A stretch of DNA of 19,981 nucleotides from CALACW01 sp002431305 (GTDB lineage: Bacteria; Bacillota; Clostridia; Oscillospirales; Acutalibacteraceae). Location: positions 1 through 19,981 of the forward strand of contig CALACW010000005.1 in assembly GCA_937890355.1 (NCBI GenBank), read 5' to 3'. How positions within the stretch are numbered: the stretch's first letter is position 1; each line of letters begins with the position of its first letter. The notes below the pieces were generated by a model. It saw nothing but the letters and a program-made list of their open reading frames with translations, was not told where the DNA came from and did no database searches. This document shows, piece by piece, positions 14,701 to 19,981 of this stretch. A program made the translations under genes and the position numbers.

Positions 14701-14722
14701 TTTTTTGTCCTTTTTTCTTCAT
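11717..14722 (-). CDS. Large secreted protein alternating dockerin and cohesin-like domains
   Basis: 1001 residues. Residues 1-31 are a signal peptide. Dockerin 1 is at 44-104 ('GDADGDGKVTASDAREMI', 'CDFDSDGKISLIEARCVLR'), dockerin 2 at 296-355 and dockerin 3 at 925-982. Beta-sandwich domains of cohesin-like rhythm lie at about 124-246, 373-485, 510-638 and 701-846; the first two are clearly alike ('GYLEYSDELEYISSENG' versus 'GYLDIPDGLTYISSEN'). A T/E/D-rich linker with repeated 'EETTAP' spans about 250-292. A cysteine/histidine module at 641-698 (CxH, then paired CxxC motifs) resembles a zinc ribbon. A small module (about 856-924) precedes the last dockerin. No catalytic or anchoring domain is seen. 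A structural or scaffold role is inferred. Start: GGAGG six bases upstream. Confidence 0.85.
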   Translation of the reverse strand: MKKKGQKILSLLLSLTMLIGMAVPLTVMTTARSPIDKTDSEDIVTGDADGDGKVTASDAREMIKASIGTVEFDETQMSACDFDSDGKISLIEARCVLRFAAKLSARLEDSYDDKAKTEDFTGTPQLIIEGKYDNNESVLTVSVAVDNASGHLAFGGYLEYSDELEYISSENGEGSFVSESGTADGKAVFGAITATSFKDTCINLAQFKFKVDREKAGGSVRLTCALSVDGEAMGSENTFIFDISICSLPPVEDITGSEDVTGADEETTAPAEDMTNSDEETTAPDDTYEPAQDIMLGDTDGNGKITAQDAREMIRFSLNLENPTKYQMKVCDLDADGKISLMEARSVMRFAAKLTKFVVDSLDDKPEGNADTPDFTIITSYDENEDVIFMKVVAENLENHLTVKGYLDIPDGLTYISSENLASSAAMQTGITTDGVSAAFGGLATIQFSEDIYELAEFKFKVNHDMVSEPIPIGGAFIVDEDNAPLHYVDEFYMDGDNSEDPDPDDNIRDNFLYPWFLYDEDQECAVFNIQLCNFQHVSDFPSGKITLNYPTDMFKYIGFDPGETDGVNVQVTETSDGVLVVDYTAEEDVPAVDNMLVDLKFDVISSSGFAYAEIKSVSPTYMTDADGNQIDFSISKTEAICAHKHMEKLGDIAPTCAMHGTRGGSKCKTCGYTTGTEYIAPLGHTRAEGGKCTVCGKYNEIAAIFDGEYFPESGMVNVNVKLDNAEDACAYDVYIEYPSDKLIFADSSDYLDGKNRFLENGSVSAYEDEINGKSYIIISASTFDYSSLSEQVNDIYCNFKFYCTDKNADSLTFTIDSSEHETQSRVFLARDMINYVPDCTFTLETSGSSQEEKELGLTSGIGISLDNENKTVELIPYSVNVMTGSEFRTQFTDEIESDIGDTALVYNGMKFKYNGTEYTVIIKGDTKADGKITAADARTILRISAKLDTPDEITSAAADINSDGKISSSEARDALRFSAKLTSVLYTEGKILNDKIKKTG

Positions 14723-14751
14723 GATTTACCTCCGTTTTTTTTGATAAAACC

Positions 14752-14776
14752 GCATATTTAACCTGTAAAAATATGC
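14752..14776 (-). promoter_or_regulatory. Hairpin in the leader of the dockerin/cohesin gene
   Basis: GCATATTT (14752-14759) pairs exactly with AAATATGC (14769-14776), nine-base loop, within the predicted 5' leader and about 15 bases upstream of the GGAGG site. It is AT-rich and may only protect the RNA end. Confidence 0.3.
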
Positions 14777-14787
14777 TTGTATTTATT

Positions 14788-14815
14788 ATTTTATAACAAA
14801 AAAATAAAATGTCAA
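14788..14815 (-). promoter_or_regulatory. Promoter of the dockerin/cohesin gene
   Basis: Minus strand: TTGACA (14810-14815), 16-base spacer, TAAAAT (14788-14793). The predicted leader is about 60 bases. Confidence 0.75.
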
Positions 14816-14976
14816 TAAAAAGGGAATGAAATGCAGAAAATCGGTATGAGATACACATTATTATTCTATTAATGACAATCAAAGCAATTTTCGATAAAAA
14901 ATACGGCTCAGTAAACCGCTGTCTGCGGATTGATTTTTTTGCTTTAAATAAATTTTTTAAAAATTGATTTTGGGGG
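14816..14976. other. AT-rich intergenic stretch with one short hairpin
   Basis: No gene is visible between the dockerin/cohesin promoter and the guaB promoter. The only structure is CCGC-N5-GCGG (14916-14928) followed by ATTGA and seven T residues (14934-14940), which resembles a small terminator on the plus strand, but I find no convincing promoter or gene it would serve. Confidence 0.4.
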
Positions 14977-15005
14977 TTGCGCCGATATTATGTTTGTGAT
15001 AAAAT
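14977..15005 (+). promoter_or_regulatory. Promoter of guaB
   Basis: TTGCGC (14977-14982), 17-base spacer, TAAAAT (15000-15005). The leader would be about 25 bases, too short for a riboswitch. Confidence 0.6.
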
Positions 15006-15020
15006 AAATTAATTTACATG

Positions 15021-15027
15021 GGAAGGA
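15021..15027 (+). promoter_or_regulatory. Ribosome binding site that fixes the guaB start
   Basis: GGAAGGA ends eight bases before the ATG at 15036. An in-frame ATG at 15018 directly abuts this site and has no ribosome site of its own, so the shorter protein is favoured. Confidence 0.8.
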
Positions 15028-15035
15028 TGAATTTT

Positions 15036-16541
15036 ATGGCAACTTTTATCAATGAACCGTCACATACTTTTAACGAGTATCTTCTCATCCCGGGATACTC
15101 CTCGAGCGAGTGCATTCCCGCGAACGTCAGTTTGAAAACACCGCTCGTTAAATTCAAAAAAGGCGAAGAACCCGCAATCACGATGAATATACCTCTCGTC
15201 TCCGCTATCATGCAGTCGGTTTCGGGCGACAGACTCGCCGTCGCTCTCGCCGTCGAGGGCGGAGTTTCGTTTATATACGGCTCGCAGTCCGTTAAGGACG
15301 AGGCGGATATGGTCAGACGCGCTAAGAATTATAAGGCGGGATTCGTTAAGAGCGATTCGAATATCTCTCCCGACGGAACCCTCGCGGACGTTCTCGAGCT
15401 CACCGCGCGCACGGGACATTCGACTATAGCCGTCACCGAGGACGGAACGGCGGACGGAAAATTATTAGGAATAGTTACGAGCCGTGACTACAGAGTCAGC
15501 CGTATGGCTCCGGATTTGAAGGTTAAGGAATTTATGACTCCTTTTGAAAACCTTATCTGGGCTAAGGAGGGTACGACTCTTAAAGAGGCTAACGATATTA
15601 TATGGGAGCATAAGCTCAATTCCCTGCCGATAATCGACGACGAGGGCAAGCTGTGCTATCTCATTTTCCGCAAGGATTACGAGAGCCACAAGCAGAACCC
15701 GAACGAGCTTCTGGATTCTTCAAAAAGATATGTTGTCGGCGCGGGTATCAATACGAGAGATTACGCCGAGAGAGTCCCCGCTCTTATCGAGGCGGGCGCG
15801 GACGTTTTATGCATTGATTCGTCCGAGGGCTTTTCCGAGTGGCAGAAACTCACTATCGAATGGATCAGAAAAAATTACGGCGACTCCGTTAAGGTCGGAG
15901 CCGGAAACGTCGTAGACGCGGACGGATTCAGATTCTTAGCCGAGAGCGGAGCCGACTTTATAAAGGTAGGTATCGGCGGAGGCTCTATCTGCATTACCAG
16001 AGAGACAAAGGGTATAGGCAGAGGACAGGCTACCGCGCTTATCGACGTATGCAGGGCAAGAGACGAGTATTTCGAGGAGACGGGAATTTATATCCCCGTA
16101 TGCTCCGACGGCGGTATCGTTTATGACCACCACATGACTCTCGCGCTTGCAATGGGAGCGGACTTTATCATGCTCGGCAGATATTTCGCGCGTTTCGACG
16201 AAAGCCCGACTAACAAAATCAGCATCGGCGGTACTTATTATAAAGAGTACTGGGGCGAGGGTTCGAACAGGGCGAGAAACTGGCAGAGATACGACCTCGG
16301 CGGCGATAAAAAACTGTCGTTCGAGGAGGGCGTCGATTCGTACGTTCCGTATGCCGGTAAGTTAAAGGACAACGTAGCGCTGTCGCTTAGCAAGGTTCGC
16401 TCGACGATGTGCAACTGCGGTGCGCTGACGATTCCCGAGCTTCAGAAGAAGGCGAAGCTTACGCTCGTTTCCGCGACGAGTATAGTCGAGGGCGGAGCGC
16501 ACGACATTATACAGAAAGAGAAAAATACGCAGTTTAAGTAA
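15036..16541 (+). CDS. guaB: IMP dehydrogenase
   Basis: A 501-residue cytoplasmic enzyme oxidising IMP to XMP with NAD+, the first step to GMP. The barrel is interrupted by a CBS-pair domain at about 110-225 ('GIVTSRDYRVSRM', 'HKLNSLPIIDDEGKL'). The catalytic loop is 'GGGSICITRETKG' with C319 as nucleophile. 'IDSSEG' (D261) and 'CSDGGIVYD' bind IMP and phosphate, and 'NWQRYD' near 416-421 carries the flap arginine. The C-terminal part ('EEGVDSYVPYAGKLKDN', 'TLVSATSIVEGGAHD') and the length, slightly above the usual 485-490, point to the longer branch that also includes protist enzymes; the branch assignment is from memory. Repeat copy 3 follows instead of a terminator. Confidence 0.95.
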   Translation: MATFINEPSHTFNEYLLIPGYSSSECIPANVSLKTPLVKFKKGEEPAITMNIPLVSAIMQSVSGDRLAVALAVEGGVSFIYGSQSVKDEADMVRRAKNYKAGFVKSDSNISPDGTLADVLELTARTGHSTIAVTEDGTADGKLLGIVTSRDYRVSRMAPDLKVKEFMTPFENLIWAKEGTTLKEANDIIWEHKLNSLPIIDDEGKLCYLIFRKDYESHKQNPNELLDSSKRYVVGAGINTRDYAERVPALIEAGADVLCIDSSEGFSEWQKLTIEWIRKNYGDSVKVGAGNVVDADGFRFLAESGADFIKVGIGGGSICITRETKGIGRGQATALIDVCRARDEYFEETGIYIPVCSDGGIVYDHHMTLALAMGADFIMLGRYFARFDESPTNKISIGGTYYKEYWGEGSNRARNWQRYDLGGDKKLSFEEGVDSYVPYAGKLKDNVALSLSKVRSTMCNCGALTIPELQKKAKLTLVSATSIVEGGAHDIIQKEKNTQFK

Positions 16542-16562
16542 ACAATATTTTTTTATAAGGCA

Positions 16563-16737
16563 TAAACATTCTTTGTGTAGGGGAAGACATTGTCTTCCCG
16601 GGGTAAAGGCAGAAAATTTGAAATATGATTTTGCCTTCGGAAACCCGGAAATTTCATATTGCTGACGCAATGTTATTATTCATATTACCGCAAGTCTCAT
16701 GCGGGAAGACAATGTCTTCCCCTACAAAGAATGTTTA
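16563..16737 (+). repeat. Inverted-repeat element, copy 3 (MITE-like)
   Basis: About 175 bp and the most symmetric copy. The terminal inverted repeats match over about 36 positions, from TAAACATTCTTTGT through the hairpin GGGAAGACATTGTCTTCCC to the next G, broken only by a two-base insertion (GT) on the left. TA lies at both outer edges. The middle (about 100 bp) is not symmetric and is shared with copies 1 and 2. No coding capacity. It sits between guaB and fhs and ends 25 bases before the fhs ATG, so it may supply or disturb that gene's leader. Confidence 0.88.
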
Positions 16738-16762
16738 TTCTTAAGAGAAAGAGTCGATTTTT

Positions 16763-18439
16763 ATGGATTACAAAACCGATATCGAAATCGCGCAGGAGCA
16801 CACTCCCGAATTCATAATGAATATCGCTTCCCGTGCGCATATTGACGAAAAATACGTCGAGCAGTACGGGCGTTACAAGGCGAAAATCGACTGCTCGGTA
16901 CTCAACGAAAAGGGCGTCGAAAATCCTAAATTAATACTCGTCACCGCGATAACCCCCACCCCTGCGGGCGAGGGCAAGACTACCACGACCGTCGGACTTG
17001 CGGACGCGCTTCGCCGTATCGGCAAGGACTCCGCCGCCGCGCTGAGAGAACCGTCATTAGGTCCCGTATTCGGAATAAAGGGCGGTGCAGCGGGGGGCGG
17101 ATACGCGCAGGTCGTTCCCATGGAGGATATTAATTTGCACTTCACGGGCGATTTTCACGCAATCGAAGCGGCGAACAATCTTCTCGCCGCCATGCTCGAT
17201 AACCATATTCATCAGGGCAACGCGCTCGGAATCGACGTTCGTAAAATCACGTGGAGACGGTGCGTCGACATGAACGACAGACAACTTCGTCATATAACGG
17301 ACGGCTTGGGCGGTAAGACGGACGGCGTGCCGAGAGAGGACGGATTCGACATAACCGTCGCTTCCGAAATAATGGCTGTGTTCTGCCTTTCGACCGATAT
17401 AACCGACCTTAAAAACAGATTATCGAAAATAATTGTCGGCTATACGTACGACGATAAGCCCGTAACCGCCGGTGATCTGAAAGCCGTCGGGGCAATGACC
17501 GCGCTGTTAAAGGACGCGGTAAAACCGAACCTCGTTCAGACCCTGGAGGGCACTCCCGCGTTTGTTCACGGCGGACCGTTTGCAAATATCGCGCACGGCT
17601 GTAATTCCGTACTTGCGACGAGGTGCGCGATGCATTCGTGCGAATATACCGTAACCGAAGCGGGATTCGGCGCGGATCTCGGCGCGGAAAAATTCCTTGA
17701 CATCAAATGCAGGTCGGCTTCGTTAAAGCCCGACGCGGTCGTAGTTGTTGCGACGGTGCGCGCGCTTAAAATGCACGGCGGACTCGCCAAAAACGAGCTC
17801 GGAAAAGAGGATCTGACCGCACTCGAAAAGGGTATTCCGAACCTGTTAAGACATGTTTCGAATATTAAAAACGTCTACCGCCTGCCGTGCGTTGTAGCCG
17901 TAAATAAATTCCCGACCGACACCGACGCGGAGATTAATCTCGTAATCGAAAAATGCCGTGAACTCGGCGTAAACGTCGAGCTTTCAACCGTCTGGGCGGA
18001 CGGCGGAAAGGGCGGAGAATCTCTTGCAAGAGAGGTCGTCAGACTCTGCGAGGAGGAAAAAGGCGATTTCAGATATGCGTACGAACTCAATACGAGCATT
18101 GAGGATAAAATAAAAGCCGTCGTAACGAAAATTTACGGCGGAAAGGACGTTGCGTTTACGAAAAACGCGCAAAAACAGATAGATTCTCTGACGAAATTAG
18201 GCTTTGCGAATCTGCCCGTATGCATGGCGAAAACGCAGTACAGTTTTTCGGACGACCCGGCTCTGCTCGGCGCGCCCGAGGGCTTCACGGTGACCGTCAG
18301 AAACGTCAAGGTCTCTGCCGGAGCGGGATTCATAGTCGTACTGACGGGCGACATTATGACGATGCCCGGACTGCCGAAAAAGCCCGCCGCGGAAAACATC
18401 GACGTGGACGAGAACGGCAAGATATCGGGATTGTTCTGA
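16763..18439 (+). CDS. fhs: Formate-tetrahydrofolate ligase
   Basis: A 558-residue cytoplasmic enzyme making 10-formyl-tetrahydrofolate from formate, THF and ATP, feeding purine synthesis and, in acetogens, the methyl branch of the Wood-Ljungdahl pathway. The N-terminus 'TDIEIAQEHTPEFI' is characteristic. The ATP-binding loop 'TPAGEGKTT' is at 66-74. Further signatures are 'REPSLGPVFGIKGGAAGGGYAQ', 'DFHAIEAANN', 'TPAFVHGGPFANIAHGCNS' and 'TLEGT'. Full length for the family. The ribosome site before the ATG is weak (AGAAAGAG). I see no clear promoter between repeat copy 3 and the ATG, so it may be read from guaB or from within the repeat. A strong terminator follows. Confidence 0.97.
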   Translation: MDYKTDIEIAQEHTPEFIMNIASRAHIDEKYVEQYGRYKAKIDCSVLNEKGVENPKLILVTAITPTPAGEGKTTTTVGLADALRRIGKDSAAALREPSLGPVFGIKGGAAGGGYAQVVPMEDINLHFTGDFHAIEAANNLLAAMLDNHIHQGNALGIDVRKITWRRCVDMNDRQLRHITDGLGGKTDGVPREDGFDITVASEIMAVFCLSTDITDLKNRLSKIIVGYTYDDKPVTAGDLKAVGAMTALLKDAVKPNLVQTLEGTPAFVHGGPFANIAHGCNSVLATRCAMHSCEYTVTEAGFGADLGAEKFLDIKCRSASLKPDAVVVVATVRALKMHGGLAKNELGKEDLTALEKGIPNLLRHVSNIKNVYRLPCVVAVNKFPTDTDAEINLVIEKCRELGVNVELSTVWADGGKGGESLAREVVRLCEEEKGDFRYAYELNTSIEDKIKAVVTKIYGGKDVAFTKNAQKQIDSLTKLGFANLPVCMAKTQYSFSDDPALLGAPEGFTVTVRNVKVSAGAGFIVVLTGDIMTMPGLPKKPAAENIDVDENGKISGLF

Positions 18440-18454
18440 TAATTTCAAAATAAA

Positions 18455-18513
18455 AAGCTGTAATTCATTTTAACGTTTTGACGCGTTATTTATGAATTAC
18501 AGCTTGTTTTTTT
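18455..18513. terminator. Intrinsic terminator of fhs
   Basis: A 14-bp perfect stem, AAGCTGTAATTCAT (18455-18468) with ATGAATTACAGCTT (18492-18505), a 23-base loop with a minor inner AACG/CGTT pairing, then GTTTTTTT. The minus-strand tail is TTTTTATTTTG, so it can also stop RNA coming from the right. Confidence 0.85.
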
Positions 18514-18625
18514 ATTTTTCCAATAAATCCTCAATCGTACAGCCAAGCACCTTTGATATCTTATATAACGTCTGTGCGCCGGCTTTGTTGATGTCTTTTT
18601 TTACCTCACTTTTTTCTGTATTGTA
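18512..18625 (-). pseudogene. Remnant of an XRE-type helix-turn-helix regulator gene
   Basis: A minus-strand frame open for 37 codons between a TGA and the TAA at 18512-18514. Its last 26 residues ('INKAGAQTLYKISKVLGCTIEDLLEK') match the end of an HTH_XRE domain: the final helices with the 'LYKISKVLGCTIEDLL' signature. The recognition helices before it are missing and no ATG, GTG or TTG start is present. A promoter (18620-18648) and a GAGG-type ribosome site still stand directly in front, so the break looks like an internal deletion that removed the start and the first half of the domain. Confidence 0.65.
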
Positions 18626-18648
18626 TCACCAAAGTGACAGCCGGTCAA
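18620..18648 (-). promoter_or_regulatory. Promoter of the XRE remnant
   Basis: Minus strand: TTGACC (18643-18648), 17-base spacer, TACAAT (18620-18625). The operator-like palindrome at 18624-18639 covers its spacer, a common layout for autoregulated repressors. Confidence 0.6.
18624..18639. promoter_or_regulatory. Operator-like palindrome 1 (TATCAC-N4-GTGACA)
   Basis: TATCACCAAAGTGACA, one base from a perfect inverted repeat, overlapping the spacer and -10 edge of the XRE remnant promoter. The same motif recurs at 18666-18681. Confidence 0.6.
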
Positions 18649-18665
18649 TTGTATTTTTTAATTTA

Positions 18666-18681
18666 TATCACCGCAGTGATA
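18666..18681. promoter_or_regulatory. Operator-like palindrome 2 (TATCAC-N4-GTGATA)
   Basis: TATCACCGCAGTGATA, a perfect 6+6 inverted repeat with the same spacer length as palindrome 1. The two centres are 42 bases apart, about four helical turns, which would place two bound dimers on the same face of the DNA. Confidence 0.6.
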
Positions 18682-18688
18682 CAAGAGT

Positions 18689-18717
18689 AAAGCCCGGGTT
18701 CGTTGAACTCGGGCTTT
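18689..18717. terminator. Hairpin downstream of the partial dockerin gene
   Basis: AAAGCCCGGGTTC (18689-18701) pairs with GAACTCGGGCTTT (18705-18717) over 13 positions with one wobble and a three-base loop. The stem is strong but the flanking tails are poor (CTCATGG on plus, ACTCTTG on minus). It may end the dockerin message on the minus strand or be part of a decayed cassette. Confidence 0.5.
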
Positions 18718-18773
18718 CTCATGGAGGAAATATGTTAAGCGTGTCGGGAAAAATCGTTATGATCTTTTATAAA

Positions 18774-19981
18774 TTAACTGACTTCTATGCTGAATTTATA
18801 CGTCTCTTTAACCTTTCCGTCCGAACCGTTAAGTTCGCCTTTTATTTCATAAAGACCGGGGACTTCCGGGTCGAACGTAAACATTCTCATGTATGAATTC
18901 GTATCGCCGCCGTCCGAATTTTTGATAATTTCGTCCGAATGCGTAACGCAGTCGTATTCTTTGCCGTCAATGCCCGCGGTGATATTCCATTCTGCGTTTT
19001 CATCGCAGTAAAAGCCTTTCATTTCGAGAGCCGAGCCGTCTCTGCCGGCAATTAAACCCTGTGTACTTTTACCGGCGTTGAGAATGTCAAGTCCCGCCGA
19101 GATTCTTAACAGATAACGCGCATCCTGTGCATTCGCTTCACTGTCGGGAGAATAACCGTTCAGGCTGTGCGACGCGTCGGTCTGAGCGCAGTTAAAATAC
19201 GTGAGCTTTGCCGAGGCTCTAAATACTTCGCGTGCGTCTGAGGCTGTTATTCTGCCGTCGGAGTTTACGTCGCCTTTTCTGGCGATGTAATACGCGTTTA
19301 TGACGATCCCTTTTTTATTAATACATTGTATGATGTTTCCCGTTTTTAAAGCCGTTTTATCGTCCGTTACCGGGTTTAAATCATTATCAAACGCCCTTAT
19401 TTCATCCGACGGATTATACATATGTTTTAACTCGCCGAGCGAAACGCCTCTGTATGATGCAAGCGTTCCGTAACTGCCGTTCTCGATTTCGATATTATCA
19501 TTATCTGCGGGCGGAAAATCAATATAGTCATCCGAATTCTCAGTCTTCGGCGTTTCCTCGTCTGTCGTTATTTCATCGGTTATTCGCGTTTTTATAATAG
19601 AAACGTCCGAAACGTCGCTTTGTTTTATTTCGAGCACCGAAACGGTATTAATGTTCGAAGTATAAACGCATGTTTTCGGTCCGGTTCTCGTCATGTTGAC
19701 AAACAGGATTTTATCCTCGGCTATCGTAACCGATTCTATGTTTAATTCGGAATTCATTCTGTACGAATCTCCGAAAACGAGTATCAGCGCGCCTCCGTTG
19801 TCAAAATACTCTTTATCGTTATAGTATTCTGCGCAGAATTTCTTCTGATAATCGTCGAGAAACGTCCAGTACTCCCTGAATCCGTCGAATGACGTTATGA
19901 GTCCGCTCGACGCGGGGTACGAAGCGCCCTCGGGTCTGTTTCTGAAGTAACGTGCCTTTACGGTGATTTTAAATGGAACGG
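18774..19981 (-). CDS. Dockerin-containing protein, start beyond the right edge
   Basis: The frame is open from the stop at 18774 to the window edge (401 codons visible), so the methionine at 19757 is internal. Counting from the left-most visible residue, 1-125 is an unrecognised domain ('GFREYWTFLDDYQKKFCAEYY', 'GGALILVFGDSYRM'), followed by an acidic linker ('TTDEETPKTENSDDY'). A module at about 165-233 precedes the dockerin (about 234-299). The first dockerin loop is complete ('GDVNSDGRITASDAREVFR'); the second ('LNGYSPDSEANAQDARYLLR') lacks several calcium ligands. A C-terminal beta domain (about 306-401) follows. No signal peptide can be seen because the N-terminus is missing; export is inferred from the dockerin. 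Confidence 0.8.
   Translation of the reverse strand, partial: VPFKITVKARYFRNRPEGASYPASSGLITSFDGFREYWTFLDDYQKKFCAEYYNDKEYFDNGGALILVFGDSYRMNSELNIESVTIAEDKILFVNMTRTGPKTCVYTSNINTVSVLEIKQSDVSDVSIIKTRITDEITTDEETPKTENSDDYIDFPPADNDNIEIENGSYGTLASYRGVSLGELKHMYNPSDEIRAFDNDLNPVTDDKTALKTGNIIQCINKKGIVINAYYIARKGDVNSDGRITASDAREVFRASAKLTYFNCAQTDASHSLNGYSPDSEANAQDARYLLRISAGLDILNAGKSTQGLIAGRDGSALEMKGFYCDENAEWNITAGIDGKEYDCVTHSDEIIKNSDGGDTNSYMRMFTFDPEVPGLYEIKGELNGSDGKVKETYKFSIEVS

Noticed and set aside
15018..15035. guaB start at the upstream ATG (15018)
   Set aside because: The ribosome site GGAAGGA lies after that codon and is correctly spaced for the ATG at 15036.
18731..18896. Plus-strand frame starting after GGAGG near 18731
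   Set aside because: The start signals are good but most of the frame is antisense to the 3' end of the dockerin gene and matches no family; kept only as part of the decayed-cassette observation.

Overview
The window reads as chromosomal DNA of an anaerobic, probably endospore-forming member of the Clostridia (Oscillospiraceae/Ruminococcaceae-like, uncultured type). Supporting signs are Gram-positive LexA and its CGAAC-N4-GTTC operator, a SpoIIQ-like M23 protein with a forespore-type (sigma F) promoter, a tRNA-Trp T-box leader, a DUF951 protein, formate-tetrahydrofolate ligase, and three secreted proteins with type I dockerin modules of the 'ITASDAR..LR.AAKL' kind. The taxonomic statement is inference. 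No rRNA, tRNA or CRISPR array was seen.

Layout: 1-296 is the 3' end of gatB, overlapping by one base a YgjV-like membrane protein gene. Next is fba (class II aldolase) behind a consensus promoter that overlaps the previous stop codon. The stretch 1864-2477 has no protein gene. It holds a hairpin, a likely small-RNA gene (consensus promoter, about 87 nt, intrinsic terminator), a 15-bp-stem hairpin and the first copy of a short inverted-repeat element. A DUF951 gene (-) and an S1-domain gene (+) diverge. Two secreted or surface proteins on the minus strand follow: one with an N-terminal dockerin, and one BspA-like leucine-rich-repeat protein with a C-terminal membrane anchor. A Trp T-box leader then drives a stand-alone trpB of the longer TrpB2 kind. 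A gamma-carbonic-anhydrase-like gene and a MATE transporter gene form a minus-strand pair. A 41-codon gene with its own promoter lies just downstream of lexA. lexA and the SpoIIQ-like gene diverge from a shared control region. A 1001-residue secreted protein alternates dockerins with cohesin-like beta domains. guaB and fhs follow, separated by another repeat copy. The right end holds a decayed XRE-regulator cassette with intact operator-like palindromes and a dockerin protein whose start lies beyond the window.

How the parts relate: fba, guaB, fhs, gatB and trpB are housekeeping metabolism. guaB and fhs both bear on purines, fhs by supplying 10-formyl-THF. The dockerin, cohesin-like and LRR proteins form an extracellular, calcium-dependent surface set with no catalytic domain that I recognise. 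Three copies of a roughly 175-bp inverted-repeat element, all intergenic, tie distant parts of the window together. The most notable candidates for undescribed biology are the orphan small RNA at about 2103-2189, the repeat family with compensatory changes in its terminal hairpins, the 41-aa amphipathic protein beside lexA, and the alternating dockerin/cohesin-like protein.
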